Origin: Candidatus Saccharimonadota bacterium
GTDB taxonomy: Bacteria > Patescibacteriota > Saccharimonadia > Saccharimonadales > Saccharimonadaceae
NCBI GenBank assembly: GCA_017545485.1
Contig: JAFWMY010000001.1
Location: 1-48,981 of the forward strand
DNA: 48,981 bases
Direction of reading: 5' to 3'
Positions 13,259 to 21,444 of this stretch are shown in pieces. Numbering within the stretch: position 1 is the first letter of the stretch; the number at the start of each line of letters is the position of its first letter. The translations under genes were made by a program, and so were the position numbers. Below the pieces are notes generated by a model. It worked only from the letters and a program-made list of their open reading frames with translations, was not told the DNA's origin and ran no database searches.

Positions 13259-16081
13259 TTGGAGTCAATATACGATATGGTGAAAAAATCAGGAGCGGCC
13301 GAGTCGGCTAACGTGAAAAAGCATGACAAAAAAAAGAAGGCAACACCCAAGCCTACCAAAGTAAAACGCGAAAAGAAACCAACTGATAAGTTGGCGGATA
13401 AAACCGCGTTGACCAAGTTTTTGCAGGGGGTATTTGGTGATGCGCAGAAGAAAAAACTGAAAAAATTATGGAAAAAAGCGCAGGAAATTACCAAACTAGA
13501 ACCGAAATACGAGAAAATGAGCGATGATGAGCTTAAAGAGCAAACAGAGATTTTTCGGGCAAAAATTGAGAAAGCTTTAAAGACTGCACGAGCTGAACAG
13601 GGCATTAACAAAACAGGTAAAAAACGTCCACCAGTAGATGATACAAAAATCTTGAATGATATTTTGCCTGAAGCCTTTGCGGTTGCTAGAGAAGCAGCAA
13701 AGCGTGTAACTGGGCTTCGTCCTTATGATGTGCAGTTGATTGGTGGTATGGTCCTACATGAAGGTGCGGTGGCAGAGATGAAGACTGGTGAAGGTAAGAC
13801 TTTAGTGGCAATGTTGCCAGCGTATTTAAATGGTATGACAGGCCGTGGTGTACATGTAGTGACAGTGAACGATTATTTGGCACAGCGTGATGCGGGTTGG
13901 AATGGCCCAATTTATGATTTTCTTGGACTTTCTGTCGCAGTTATTATTAATGAAGCTTCATTTATTTATGATGCGGAATATGAGAACGATCAACATGATG
14001 ACGAGAGGTTCTTGCATTTGAAACCTTGTACGCGTAAAGAGGCTTATGCGGCTGATATTACCTATGGTACAAATAATGAGTTTGGCTTTGACTATTTGCG
14101 TGATAATATGACTTCAGAAGTGCAATACTTACGTCAGCGAGAGTTGAACTTTGCGATTGTAGATGAGGTTGACTCTATTTTAATTGACGAAGCGAGGACG
14201 CCACTGATTATTTCTGCTCCAGCTGGGGATAATCCGGAATCGTATTATCAATTTGCGAAGGTGGCAGCAAGATTGAATTCAGATGATTACATTTTTGACG
14301 AAAAACGCCGCTCGGTGACTTTGACTGACCAGGGTATTGAAAAGGTTCAAAAGATTTTAGGCGTAGATAATCTGTATTCTACTAAGAATACGAGACTCGT
14401 GTATCATTTGGAGCAAGCAATTCGGGCGGAAATCGTCTTTAAGCGTGATAAAGATTATGTAGTAACGAATTCCGGTGAAGTGATTATTGTAGATGAGCAC
14501 ACTGGGCGTTTGATGCAAGGACGACGCTATAACGAAGGTTTACACCAGGCAATAGAAGCAAAAGAAGGTGTAGCGGTAAAACAAGAGTCTATGACGCTCG
14601 CGACGATTTCGTTCCAGAATTTCTTCCGTTTGTATAAGAAGTTATCTGGTATGACTGGTACAGCGTTTACTGAAGCAGAAGAATTTCAACAGATTTATGC
14701 CTTAGATGTAGTGCAAATTCCACCCAATAAGCCGATCATTCGTGTAGATAAGGATGATCTTATTTATAGGACTAAGGCTGGTAAACTAAAAGCAATTGCT
14801 GACGAAATTGTTAAGTATCATGAGAAAGGTCAGCCGGTGCTAGTAGGGTCTGGTTCAATTGCAAATAACGAGGAAATTGCTAGATATTTGGAAAAATATG
14901 GCTTGCCGTATGAGATATTAAACGCTAAGAACAATGAACGCGAAGCGGCAATTATTGCTAAAGCTGGCGAAAAAGGTGCGATTACACTTGCTACTAACAT
15001 GGCAGGTCGTGGTACCGATATTAAATTAGGCAAGGGCGTGAAAGAACTAGGTGGTTTAGTAGTGATTGGTTCAGAGCGTCACGACTCGCGACGGGTGGAT
15101 AACCAGCTTAGAGGTCGTGGTGGTCGTCAAGGTGATCCTGGCACGACACAGTTCTTTGTGTCTTGTGAAGATGACTTAATGCGGATTTTCCAGGGTGATA
15201 GAGTGAAAATGTTAATGACAAGGTTGGGTGTGGCAGAAGATATGCCAATTCAAACTAAGGCAATTTCGCGAACCTTGGAAGCGGCGCAGAAACGAATTGA
15301 AGGATTTAACTTTGATTCACGTAAAAATGTGGTGCAATACGATAACGTCATTAACCGTCATCGTAAGGTTGTGTATTTGATGAGGCGCAGAATCCTGATG
15401 GGAGATGATATTTTCCCTGAAATTCAGAGATTGATGCGTGACGAAGTTAAAACACTAACCGAGTTTTCATCACGTGTAAATAAAAACTTTGATGAGGAAT
15501 TTAAAGCAGTATTTAATTTTGACGATGATTTAATTCGTGGTATTGGCTTAAAGCGTAAAGAAAAAGATCGCTATAAATTGGCACTAGAAGCGGTTGAGGA
15601 AGCATATCACAAAAAAGAAGAAGAATTTGGCGCCGAAACAATGCGTAAAGTAGAGCGCGAGGTGTATTTGAAGGTATTAGATACTTTGTGGATGCAACAT
15701 TTGGAGAATATGCAGCATCTACGTGAGGGGATTCATTGGCGTTCAGTTGGGCAGCGTGATCCACTCGTAGAATATCGTTCGGAATCACAGAAGTTGTTTG
15801 ATGGATTGCAAAGAAATTTGCGTGAAGAAGTACTAAAGATTTTACTTACAATTACTCCTTCTGAGGCTGCTGCGGACAATGCAATGGATGGCGAAGAATA
15901 TGAATCTGAATTAACCAAGATGGCAGAAGGTCAGACAGAAAGAGGTGTAAACGAAATATCACGTGGCGAAAGAAATCTAGATGATGAATTTAAGAAGAAA
16001 TCTCATGCTAAAGTGTCGGCGACCAAGAAAAAAACTAATGCAAAAAAGCGTAAAAAAGCACGCAAAAAAGGTCGCAAATAG
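13259..16081 (+). CDS. secA: Protein translocase ATPase SecA
   Basis: 940 aa from TTG at 13259; an ATG at 13277 (MVKKSGAAES) with GGAG 12 nt upstream is an equally possible start. Drives Sec-dependent export. Residues 1-50 are a Lys-rich extension. Then FLQGVFGD, Walker A MKTGEGKT (174-181), VDEVDSILIDEARTPLIIS (about 301-319), and the second ATPase half with NMAGRGTDIKLG and RGRGGRQGDPG. The wing/scaffold region ends with WMQHLENMQHLREGIHWRS. The usual C-terminal zinc-binding CxCxSG...CH is absent; a Lys/Arg-rich tail replaces it, so the protein may contact lipids or ribosomes differently. Confidence 0.97.
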   Translation: MESIYDMVKKSGAAESANVKKHDKKKKATPKPTKVKREKKPTDKLADKTALTKFLQGVFGDAQKKKLKKLWKKAQEITKLEPKYEKMSDDELKEQTEIFRAKIEKALKTARAEQGINKTGKKRPPVDDTKILNDILPEAFAVAREAAKRVTGLRPYDVQLIGGMVLHEGAVAEMKTGEGKTLVAMLPAYLNGMTGRGVHVVTVNDYLAQRDAGWNGPIYDFLGLSVAVIINEASFIYDAEYENDQHDDERFLHLKPCTRKEAYAADITYGTNNEFGFDYLRDNMTSEVQYLRQRELNFAIVDEVDSILIDEARTPLIISAPAGDNPESYYQFAKVAARLNSDDYIFDEKRRSVTLTDQGIEKVQKILGVDNLYSTKNTRLVYHLEQAIRAEIVFKRDKDYVVTNSGEVIIVDEHTGRLMQGRRYNEGLHQAIEAKEGVAVKQESMTLATISFQNFFRLYKKLSGMTGTAFTEAEEFQQIYALDVVQIPPNKPIIRVDKDDLIYRTKAGKLKAIADEIVKYHEKGQPVLVGSGSIANNEEIARYLEKYGLPYEILNAKNNEREAAIIAKAGEKGAITLATNMAGRGTDIKLGKGVKELGGLVVIGSERHDSRRVDNQLRGRGGRQGDPGTTQFFVSCEDDLMRIFQGDRVKMLMTRLGVAEDMPIQTKAISRTLEAAQKRIEGFNFDSRKNVVQYDNVINRHRKVVYLMRRRILMGDDIFPEIQRLMRDEVKTLTEFSSRVNKNFDEEFKAVFNFDDDLIRGIGLKRKEKDRYKLALEAVEEAYHKKEEEFGAETMRKVEREVYLKVLDTLWMQHLENMQHLREGIHWRSVGQRDPLVEYRSESQKLFDGLQRNLREEVLKILLTITPSEAAADNAMDGEEYESELTKMAEGQTERGVNEISRGERNLDDEFKKKSHAKVSATKKKTNAKKRKKARKKGRK

Positions 16082-16115
16082 TATATTTGATTATTAAAGG
16101 TGCAATTATCTTAAT

Positions 16116-17387
16116 ATGAAACATTCAGTTGAGGAGGTCACTCTAAAAAACGGGGCAAAGGGGCTATTAATTGATATTCCTGGGGCTAGTGTGATGTCTA
16201 CCAGAATACAGTTTAGGGCGGGGATGATGTATGCGAAGAGTAAAGACGTTTACGAAATCCCACACTTAGTGGAACATTTGGCTTTTGGTGCAAACGCAAA
16301 ATTCAAAGATGAGCAAGCTTTTGAGGCGGAGTTTACTAAGAATGGAGCGTATCACAACGCCTGGACGTCAGATATTTCAGTTTGTTATGAAACAGAATGT
16401 GCAGATTTTGAGTGGGAACGTATTATGGAATTGCAGCAAGTTTCCATTTGTGAGCCGAAGTTTAATGAAGAAGAGCTAAAATCTGAAAAAGCCAACGTAC
16501 GTACGGAATTGACTGGTTATATGAATGATTACTATCGGTTGTTATGGCCTAGAGTGCAACAAGCGATTGGTGAAGATATTTTAGCTTTACCAGAGAGGCT
16601 AGAAACTATCCGTAATATTGAATTAAAAGATATTCGTGAGCATTACCGGAGAACTCATACAGCTAAGAATATGATGTTTATTATTGCTGGTAAGCTAAAA
16701 GGGCGAAAACATAAGATTATGCGGATGCTAGAAGAGTGGAATTTAAAGGAGGGCGAGCGGTTTGAAATTCCGATGTCAGAACTTCATTCTTCGGAGGCGG
16801 TTTCAGTAAGAAGAAAAGACGCTTCAAATATCACGTTTGGATTTTCTTTGGTGACGCCAAGGCATTTGGAGCCTACTGAAGTCTTTGCGATGAATTGTCT
16901 AAATCATATATTAAATGGGACGACCAATTCACGGATTTTTGGAAACGCCAGAAAGCGTGGGTTGGTATATGGGATGGGGTCGTCCGTTGCATCTAATGCA
17001 CATAATTCTTATTGGGATTTTGATGGGGAAGTGAATATTGAGAATGCGGAAGCGTTATTTGAGCTAATTCAGGTAGAACTGATGAGGGCTTTAAATGGTG
17101 AAATATTGGATATGGATTTCTTAGCAGCAAAGTCTTATGCGTTGGGACGTTTCCAGATGGGGGCACAGACGGTGGGACAAATTGCGGATTATTATGCAGA
17201 CCATTATTTTACCAATGAAACTGTAGAAAAATATGATAATATGCCGAATTTGATTAAATCAATAGATAAATTTAAGATGATTGAGCTCGCAAGAGAATTC
17301 GCAGGTTCTGGTATTAAAGGTTTTGCAGCGGTATCGTCAGTAGAAAAAGCCGTGATTAACGAACTAGAGAATAGGTTAAACTTCTAA
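16116..17387 (+). CDS. M16 family zinc peptidase-like protein
   Basis: 423 aa. Pitrilysin/M16 family: inverted zinc motif HLVEH at residues 50-54 (HxxEH) and a third ligand Glu at about 131 (KANVRTEL), spaced as the family requires, so the enzyme is probably active. The C-terminal half (from about 185) is the second M16 domain with LNHILNGTTNSRIF and RKRGLVYGMGSS. No signal peptide, so cytoplasmic. Bacterial single-gene M16B peptidases often work as homodimers. No clear SD. The stop codon lies inside the large palindrome at 17384-17537. Confidence 0.9.
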   Translation: MKHSVEEVTLKNGAKGLLIDIPGASVMSTRIQFRAGMMYAKSKDVYEIPHLVEHLAFGANAKFKDEQAFEAEFTKNGAYHNAWTSDISVCYETECADFEWERIMELQQVSICEPKFNEEELKSEKANVRTELTGYMNDYYRLLWPRVQQAIGEDILALPERLETIRNIELKDIREHYRRTHTAKNMMFIIAGKLKGRKHKIMRMLEEWNLKEGERFEIPMSELHSSEAVSVRRKDASNITFGFSLVTPRHLEPTEVFAMNCLNHILNGTTNSRIFGNARKRGLVYGMGSSVASNAHNSYWDFDGEVNIENAEALFELIQVELMRALNGEILDMDFLAAKSYALGRFQMGAQTVGQIADYYADHYFTNETVEKYDNMPNLIKSIDKFKMIELAREFAGSGIKGFAAVSSVEKAVINELENRLNF

Positions 17388-17537
17388 TAGGCGCTTTGTT
17401 CGCTTAAACTCACGCCAGGGTAATTTTTACAACGGGTTAGTCGGATTCGTACTGGTATTTCAGTACCAGCTACTCATCCGTAACCGTTGTAAAAATTACC
17501 TGGGTTCGTTTAAAGATGCTCACAAATCGCCTATTAG
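17384..17537. repeat. 154-nt near-complete palindrome spanning two convergent gene ends
   Basis: Outer arms CTAATAGGCG (17384-17393) / CGCCTATTAG (17528-17537) are perfect. Next TTAAAC/GTTTAA, then CCAGG(G)TAATTTTTACAACGG(G)TTA (17415-17439) with TAACCGTTGTAAAAATTACCTGG (17481-17503), differing by one extra G at two places. Then GGAT/ATCC, and a centre that can fold as GTACTG-GTATTT-CAGTAC or CTGGTA-TTTCAG-TACCAG. It contains the M16 stop codon and the last codons of murD. No long T-run, so it may end transcription in both directions by an unusual route or be an inserted miniature element. Confidence 0.75.
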
Positions 17538-18746
17538 GCGTTTAAACTGATCTCCGCGGTCGTAAACGTTTTCAAACATATCAAATGAAGCGGCGGAAGG
17601 AGACATTAGAACGATGGAAGGGGAGAGCGCTTCGGCTTCTTGACGAGCGGTGTTAACAGCTTCTTGCAGTGATTCGGTGATGATAAAACGATCGTCTTGG
17701 TATTTTTTGGCGAGGGCATGGCCAGATTCGCCGAGCAGGATGATTTTTTTAATATTTTCAGTTTGTAATATTTCGTAAATCTCAGGTAAATCTTGGTTGT
17801 CGGTTTTGTCACGCCCGCCAATAATTACTACGAGATTATCATTTGGGAATGAATTGATGGCAACACGCGTGGAGGATGGGTTGGTAGAAAAATTATCGTC
17901 ATAATATTTTACTTGATTTAATTCTCTCAAAAATTCTAATCGGTGAGGTAAACCATGGAAATTTTGGAGTCCAGAGATGATTTCGGATTGATATTTATTC
18001 AAATAATCCTCTAGCGAAAGATTCTTATAGCAGGCAACGGCAGTGATGGCGGCAATGGCGTTGTCTTGATTATGCTTGCCTGGTATGGTGATTGCGTTTT
18101 GGATTTCTGCGGGAATTACAGATGGATATGCGACAAGTGTCGCATGTGATTTTTCGGCGATTTTGACTGTCTCTGGATTGTTTTTAAAATAAACAAGATA
18201 GTCGTTCTCGCTTTGATATTTAGTAATATTTGCTTTGGCATTTAAATAGTCTGCCATGTCTTTATGGACATTAAGGTGGTCGGGTTCTAGTTGGCCGAGT
18301 ACAGCAATGTGAGGAGATTTTTGCAAATCCCAGAGCTGGAAGCTTGACATCTCATAAACAACTACAGAGGTTGGTTTTAAATCATCTAAGATGTCGCTTG
18401 CCGGTGTACCGATATTGCCTACGAGATAAACATCATCATGATGTGCTTTTAAGAGTGAAGCGATGAATGAACAAGTGGTACCTTTGCCTTTGGTGGCAGT
18501 GACCCCGATGATAGGGCAAGGACAATGGTCAAAGAAATATTTTGTGACAGATGTTTCGTTTGGTAGATTTAGAGGAGGAACACTAGGGCTGCGAAAGACG
18601 TAGTCATAGTTTGAAAAATACTTTTGGCTGATTTCTTCTGGAGTAAAGTTTTCAAAAACATCACACTCTAAATCATCGTGGTGTTTCTTAAAATAGTTTT
18701 CGGTGGATTGGCCTTCTTTGCCATAACCCAATAATGCAATTTTCAT
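17520..18746 (-). CDS. murD: UDP-N-acetylmuramoyl-L-alanine--D-glutamate ligase
   Basis: 408 aa, slightly short for MurD (about 440-450). Cytoplasmic peptidoglycan precursor synthesis: adds D-Glu to UDP-MurNAc-L-Ala. N-terminal Rossmann-like KIALLGYGKEGQST, ATP loop GVTATKGKGTTCS (81-93), VYEMSSFQL, LGQLEPDHLNVH, GKHNQDNAIAA, and a C-terminal domain with NPSSTRVAI and IIGGRDK. SSFQL and LEPDHLN favour MurD over MurC/E/F. Starts 6 nt after TATAAT with no SD. Its 3' end forms the right arm of the palindrome shared with the M16 gene. Confidence 0.93.
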   Translation of the reverse strand: MKIALLGYGKEGQSTENYFKKHHDDLECDVFENFTPEEISQKYFSNYDYVFRSPSVPPLNLPNETSVTKYFFDHCPCPIIGVTATKGKGTTCSFIASLLKAHHDDVYLVGNIGTPASDILDDLKPTSVVVYEMSSFQLWDLQKSPHIAVLGQLEPDHLNVHKDMADYLNAKANITKYQSENDYLVYFKNNPETVKIAEKSHATLVAYPSVIPAEIQNAITIPGKHNQDNAIAAITAVACYKNLSLEDYLNKYQSEIISGLQNFHGLPHRLEFLRELNQVKYYDDNFSTNPSSTRVAINSFPNDNLVVIIGGRDKTDNQDLPEIYEILQTENIKKIILLGESGHALAKKYQDDRFIITESLQEAVNTARQEAEALSPSIVLMSPSAASFDMFENVYDRGDQFKRLIGDL

Positions 18747-18752
18747 GATTCT

Positions 18753-18761
18753 ATTATAGCA
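18753..18761 (-). promoter_or_regulatory. Extended -10 promoter of murD
   Basis: On the minus strand TGCTATAAT, 6 nt before the ATG at 18746; leaderless transcript predicted. Confidence 0.75.
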
Positions 18762-18803
18762 TAGATAATCCTCTTGTGTCTGGGTTGGATTATTATGTTG
18801 GTA

Positions 18804-18832
18804 TTGACTTTTTAGATTTTTTATGCTATAAT
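18804..18832 (+). promoter_or_regulatory. Promoter of the sigma-region-4-like gene
   Basis: TTGACT (18804-18809), 17-nt spacer, TATAAT (18827-18832) with TGC before it. Directly at the predicted start lies TACGTA-TTGA-TACGTA (18840-18855) followed by GTTTTTT, which could be an operator, a 5' hairpin or a very early attenuator. Confidence 0.75.
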
Positions 18833-18897
18833 GTAAGTGTACGTATTGATACGTAGTTTTTTAACAGTTTAAGCTCAAATAGGAGGGGCTAATAATA

Positions 18898-19194
18898 ATG
18901 AAGAATGATAATTTGAGAGATTTTTTAGAGGCAGTTTATAGCAATGAAGTGCTGTTAGACAGACAGTTCGTGGTTGTTTATTTGAGTTATGGTTTATTGG
19001 CGAGCGACAATCCAAAGAACGATATTTCTTTTTGGCAATGGGGAGCGCCAGCGGATCTGGAAGAGCGAACAATTGGCAAAATTAAAGCTGGATACTCTTT
19101 AAATTTTGATGAAATAGGAATGTGTTTTTCTATCACACCAGAGAGAGCTAGACAGCTATTCGTTAAGGGGATGAAAAGATTGTGTGCTGAGTAA
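18898..19194 (+). CDS. Small protein with sigma-70 region 4-like HTH
   Basis: 98 aa, with AGGAGG 14 nt upstream of the ATG. The C-terminal third (about residues 66-95, NFDEIGMCFSITPERARQLF) has the spacing of the sigma-70 region 4.2 helix-turn-helix (EIG..f.iT.eRaRQl...al..L). The N-terminal two thirds show no region 2 and no recognised domain. It could be an orphan sigma-4-like regulator that binds DNA or RNA polymerase, or an unrelated HTH protein. Possibly cotranscribed with the next gene (33-nt gap). Confidence 0.7.
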   Translation: MKNDNLRDFLEAVYSNEVLLDRQFVVVYLSYGLLASDNPKNDISFWQWGAPADLEERTIGKIKAGYSLNFDEIGMCFSITPERARQLFVKGMKRLCAE

Positions 19195-19227
19195 TGTTGT
19201 AGTTAAAAGAGGAGATGAGAAAACAGA

Positions 19228-19590
19228 ATGGAAGAAACTTTAAAAATGTCTATTAGATGCCTTAATGACGCAAAAATGAAGGTTAAAGAGAGGGATTGTT
19301 ATAATATTATAAATGGGCCTTCCTTAAAGGATCTCGCTTGTTTATTTTCGGCATCTAGCTTGCGTGGGTACTTTGTTGAAAATGAGCCTTTGTCTATAAC
19401 CACTGCAGAAGCTTATTTATTGCTTGAAGGTGTTAATGGAATGTTAAAAATAGACAGAGTAGAAGCAATGTGGTGGGGGCTTGATGAAGTTTTAATACTT
19501 GGAACATATCGGGCTTATGTTGATGATTGCGACAATTTTGCGGCTTTATATAACCCAAAAACGCGGAGGGGGGTGTTTTACTTCTTATAG
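19228..19590 (+). CDS. Hypothetical protein, 120 aa
   Basis: Starts at ATG 19228 with AGGAG 14-18 nt upstream (19210-19214). No signal peptide or TM segment. Mixed helix/strand composition with KDLACLFSASSLRGYFVENE and a hydrophobic, Trp-containing VEAMWWGLDEVLILG segment. I do not recognise a family. It follows the sigma-4-like gene closely and ends before a terminator, so the two probably form a small operon. An accessory or regulated partner role is possible but unsupported. Confidence 0.6.
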   Translation: MEETLKMSIRCLNDAKMKVKERDCYNIINGPSLKDLACLFSASSLRGYFVENEPLSITTAEAYLLLEGVNGMLKIDRVEAMWWGLDEVLILGTYRAYVDDCDNFAALYNPKTRRGVFYFL

Positions 19591-19600
19591 TATTTGAGTT

Positions 19601-20662
19601 TTAGACTACAGTCTCAGTTTCTTGCTGAGACTTTTTTATTATAGCGCGGGCTTCTGCGACTGAGTGGGTTTCCATGAGTTTAGCGCGGATTTCTTTGGCG
19701 CCAGGGAAGTTATTAACGTAGATCTTAAAGAAATGCTTTAATGGTTCATAAGAAGGACCATGCGAAGGAATCTTCTCGGGGACGCTCCTCGCGCCCGTCT
19801 TCACGGGGCTCTCTCTAAAGTCCTCGTAGCGACTGTGGATGCCCCCGAGGAGATCTTTCGCATAGTCCTCGTATAAATCCAGATGCATTTTTAAAAGTTT
19901 CATTAATTCTTCTCGGGTGGGGGTGTGATCGGTGAAGCAGTAGGGGTTGGCAAACACGCCGCGTCCAATCATGAAACCATCTACTTCAGGGTATTTGGCG
20001 TGGAGCTTCATGGCGTGGGCGCGGTCTTTAATGTCGCCATTAATGATAAGTTTGGTTTCTGGGGAGATTTCGGTGCGGAGTTTGATGATTCCAGGGATTA
20101 GTTCATAGCGAGCAGGGACTTTGCTCATTTCTTTTTTAGTGCGAAGATGAACTGTTAGTGCAGCGGGATGTTCATTTAGGAGAACAGGGAGCCATTCACG
20201 AAATTCTTCTGGATCTTTCCAACCAAGACGAGTCTTGACGGAAACTGGCAGATTGGTGGATTTTTGTGTGTTTTTAAGGCATTCAGTAGCGAGTTCAGGG
20301 GTTTTAATCATGGCAGCACCGCCGCCGGTTTTGTTTACATGCTTGTCTGGGCAGCCAAAATTAAGATCAACTCCTGAAAAACCAAGGCTTGAGAGTGCGG
20401 ATGTAAGTTCCGAAAAATGTTCTGGGTTTTTGCCCCAAATTTGAGCAATAATGGGTTTATCGGAGGGTGCGATTTCTAGTCTTTTTAAGGCATTCCAACG
20501 GCCTTTTTCTGAGGCGTAGGACGAAACATTGGTGAATTCTGTGAAAAATAAATCTGGACGGCCGGCGCTTGCGACGATTTGACGAAAAATAATATCCGTC
20601 ACACCTTCCATGGGCGCAAGGATAAGAAAAGGTTTTGGTAAATCATTCCAAATATTAGCCAT
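19601..20662 (-). CDS. dus: tRNA-dihydrouridine synthase with palindromic insertion
   Basis: 353 aa. FMN-dependent reduction of uridines in the tRNA D-loop. TIM-barrel start FLILAPMEGVTD (12-23), catalytic Cys104 in LNFGCPDKHVNKTGGGAAM, VKTRLGW, LTVHLRTK, INGDIKD and MIGRGVFANPY. The C-terminal helical domain continues with FPGAKEIRAKL. Residues about 267-301 (LLGGIHSRYEDF to KIPSHG) are an extra ~34-aa piece encoded by a GC-rich inverted-repeat element (19760-19863). The reading frame is kept, so the enzyme may still work. Its 3' end carries the terminator of the convergent operon. Confidence 0.93.
   Translation of the reverse strand: MANIWNDLPKPFLILAPMEGVTDIIFRQIVASAGRPDLFFTEFTNVSSYASEKGRWNALKRLEIAPSDKPIIAQIWGKNPEHFSELTSALSSLGFSGVDLNFGCPDKHVNKTGGGAAMIKTPELATECLKNTQKSTNLPVSVKTRLGWKDPEEFREWLPVLLNEHPAALTVHLRTKKEMSKVPARYELIPGIIKLRTEISPETKLIINGDIKDRAHAMKLHAKYPEVDGFMIGRGVFANPYCFTDHTPTREELMKLLKMHLDLYEDYAKDLLGGIHSRYEDFRESPVKTGARSVPEKIPSHGPSYEPLKHFFKIYVNNFPGAKEIRAKLMETHSVAEARAIIKKSQQETETVV
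19610..19637 (+). terminator. Terminator embedded in the 3' end of dus
   Basis: AGTCTCAG (19610-19617) / CTGAGACT (19625-19632) and a run of six T (19632-19637). It ends the plus-strand transcript of 18898-19590 but lies inside the coding sequence of the last residues (KKSQQETETVV) of the convergent dus gene. Confidence 0.8.
19760..19863. repeat. GC-rich palindromic element inserted in frame in dus
   Basis: Arms ATGCGAAGGAATCTTCTCGG (from 19760) and the reverse complement of 19843-19863 match with two substitutions and one bulge; an inner hairpin CCCGT-CTTC-ACGGG lies around 19795-19808. AGTCCTCGTA occurs twice (19819-19828 and 19864-19873). Composition is much more GC-rich than the flanking gene. 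It resembles the in-frame protein-coding palindromic elements known from Rickettsia. Confidence 0.65.
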
Positions 20663-20714
20663 AATCTTTTATATTTTAACATAATTCGGTGATAGTTGCA
20701 ATTTTTACAGATAG

Positions 20715-20741
20715 GAAAAAGCCCGGCATATTTGCCGGGCT
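20715..20741 (-). terminator. Terminator of the 147-aa hypothetical gene
   Basis: Minus-strand AGCCCGGC/GCCGGGCT stem (20720-20727 with 20734-20741) followed by a T-run. Confidence 0.85.
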
Positions 20742-20749
20742 GAGTGGGC

Positions 20750-21193
20750 TTAGCTAGACATTTGCTCTAGTTCCGCTATAGGGGCGATCTTGATAATTCT
20801 AAGATCATTAACTTTCCATTTACGACCTTCTCTATAGAAAGTCGTGATTTTGAGCTTACCATTGCCTTTGGAAAAAAGTGTTTTTCTCACTCGTCTATTA
20901 TCTTTCCACTCATAGATATAGATTGGTAAGGTAATTGCGGTTTTTTCCAGCGGCAAATTATTGTCTTTGTTAAACTCAATTAATAGCCTGCCGTTGTCAT
21001 CAATACGGACCATTTCTATCCAGAGATCCTTGTCTCTACCTATGAACACGTTGTTCACAGTTTTTTTAATCCGTTGATGGGATTCAATCGTGATTTTTTC
21101 GGTTTCACGGTCTTTTCCTACTTCCAAGATGTAAAATGGGCTCACATCATGGTAATTTTCTTTAAATTCCGAGCATCTGTAAATTTGCTTCAT
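20750..21193 (-). CDS. Hypothetical protein, 147 aa, basic and beta-rich
   Basis: ATG at 21193 preceded by a purine-rich GAAAGGGAGGAAAC segment (SD). Soluble, charged, with alternating strand-like stretches (ITLPIYIYEWKDNRRVRKTLF, then GKLKITTFYREGRKWKV). No signal peptide, TM or Cys motif. No family recognised. Monocistronic, with a strong terminator just after the stop. Confidence 0.65.
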   Translation of the reverse strand: MKQIYRCSEFKENYHDVSPFYILEVGKDRETEKITIESHQRIKKTVNNVFIGRDKDLWIEMVRIDDNGRLLIEFNKDNNLPLEKTAITLPIYIYEWKDNRRVRKTLFSKGNGKLKITTFYREGRKWKVNDLRIIKIAPIAELEQMSS

Positions 21194-21289
21194 ATAGTTT
21201 CCTCCCTTTCGTTTTTTGAAAAAACAAACTACCTTTGTATATTATATCATACTTATCTTAAAATGTCAACGCCAACAGGGTAAAATTTG

Positions 21290-21298
21290 TGATATAAT
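21290..21298 (+). promoter_or_regulatory. Extended -10 promoter of the 82-aa gene leader
   Basis: TGATATAAT with TATAAT at 21293-21298; predicted start near 21305, leaving an unusually long leader (about 140 nt) for this genome. Confidence 0.7.
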
Positions 21299-21304
21299 AA
21301 AGAT

Positions 21305-21444
21305 GCTCAAGCTATACTTCGGTCACTGGCTTTGAGAAAAGTTTTTAGTCGTGTGAGGTTTGTCATTTAGCCTCCGTGACCAAGAGCCTATAAATTGGGG
21401 CTCGCATAAATGACTCTAATAAATTTATTTTAAAGGAGTCTTTT
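21305..21444 (+). promoter_or_regulatory. Structured 5' leader with sequestered SD
   Basis: Pairings seen: CTCAAGC with GCTTTGAG (about 21306-21336), GGTCAC with GTGACC (near 21323 and 21375), GAGCC/GGGCTC (about 21384-21402). Most telling, GACTC (21412-21416) pairs with GAGTC (21436-21440), which includes the SD AAAGGAG, over an AATAAA/TTTATT stem (21418-21429). The SD is thus hidden in a hairpin 5 nt before the ATG. This suggests translational control by a ligand, protein or temperature. No known riboswitch class recognised. Confidence 0.55.
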
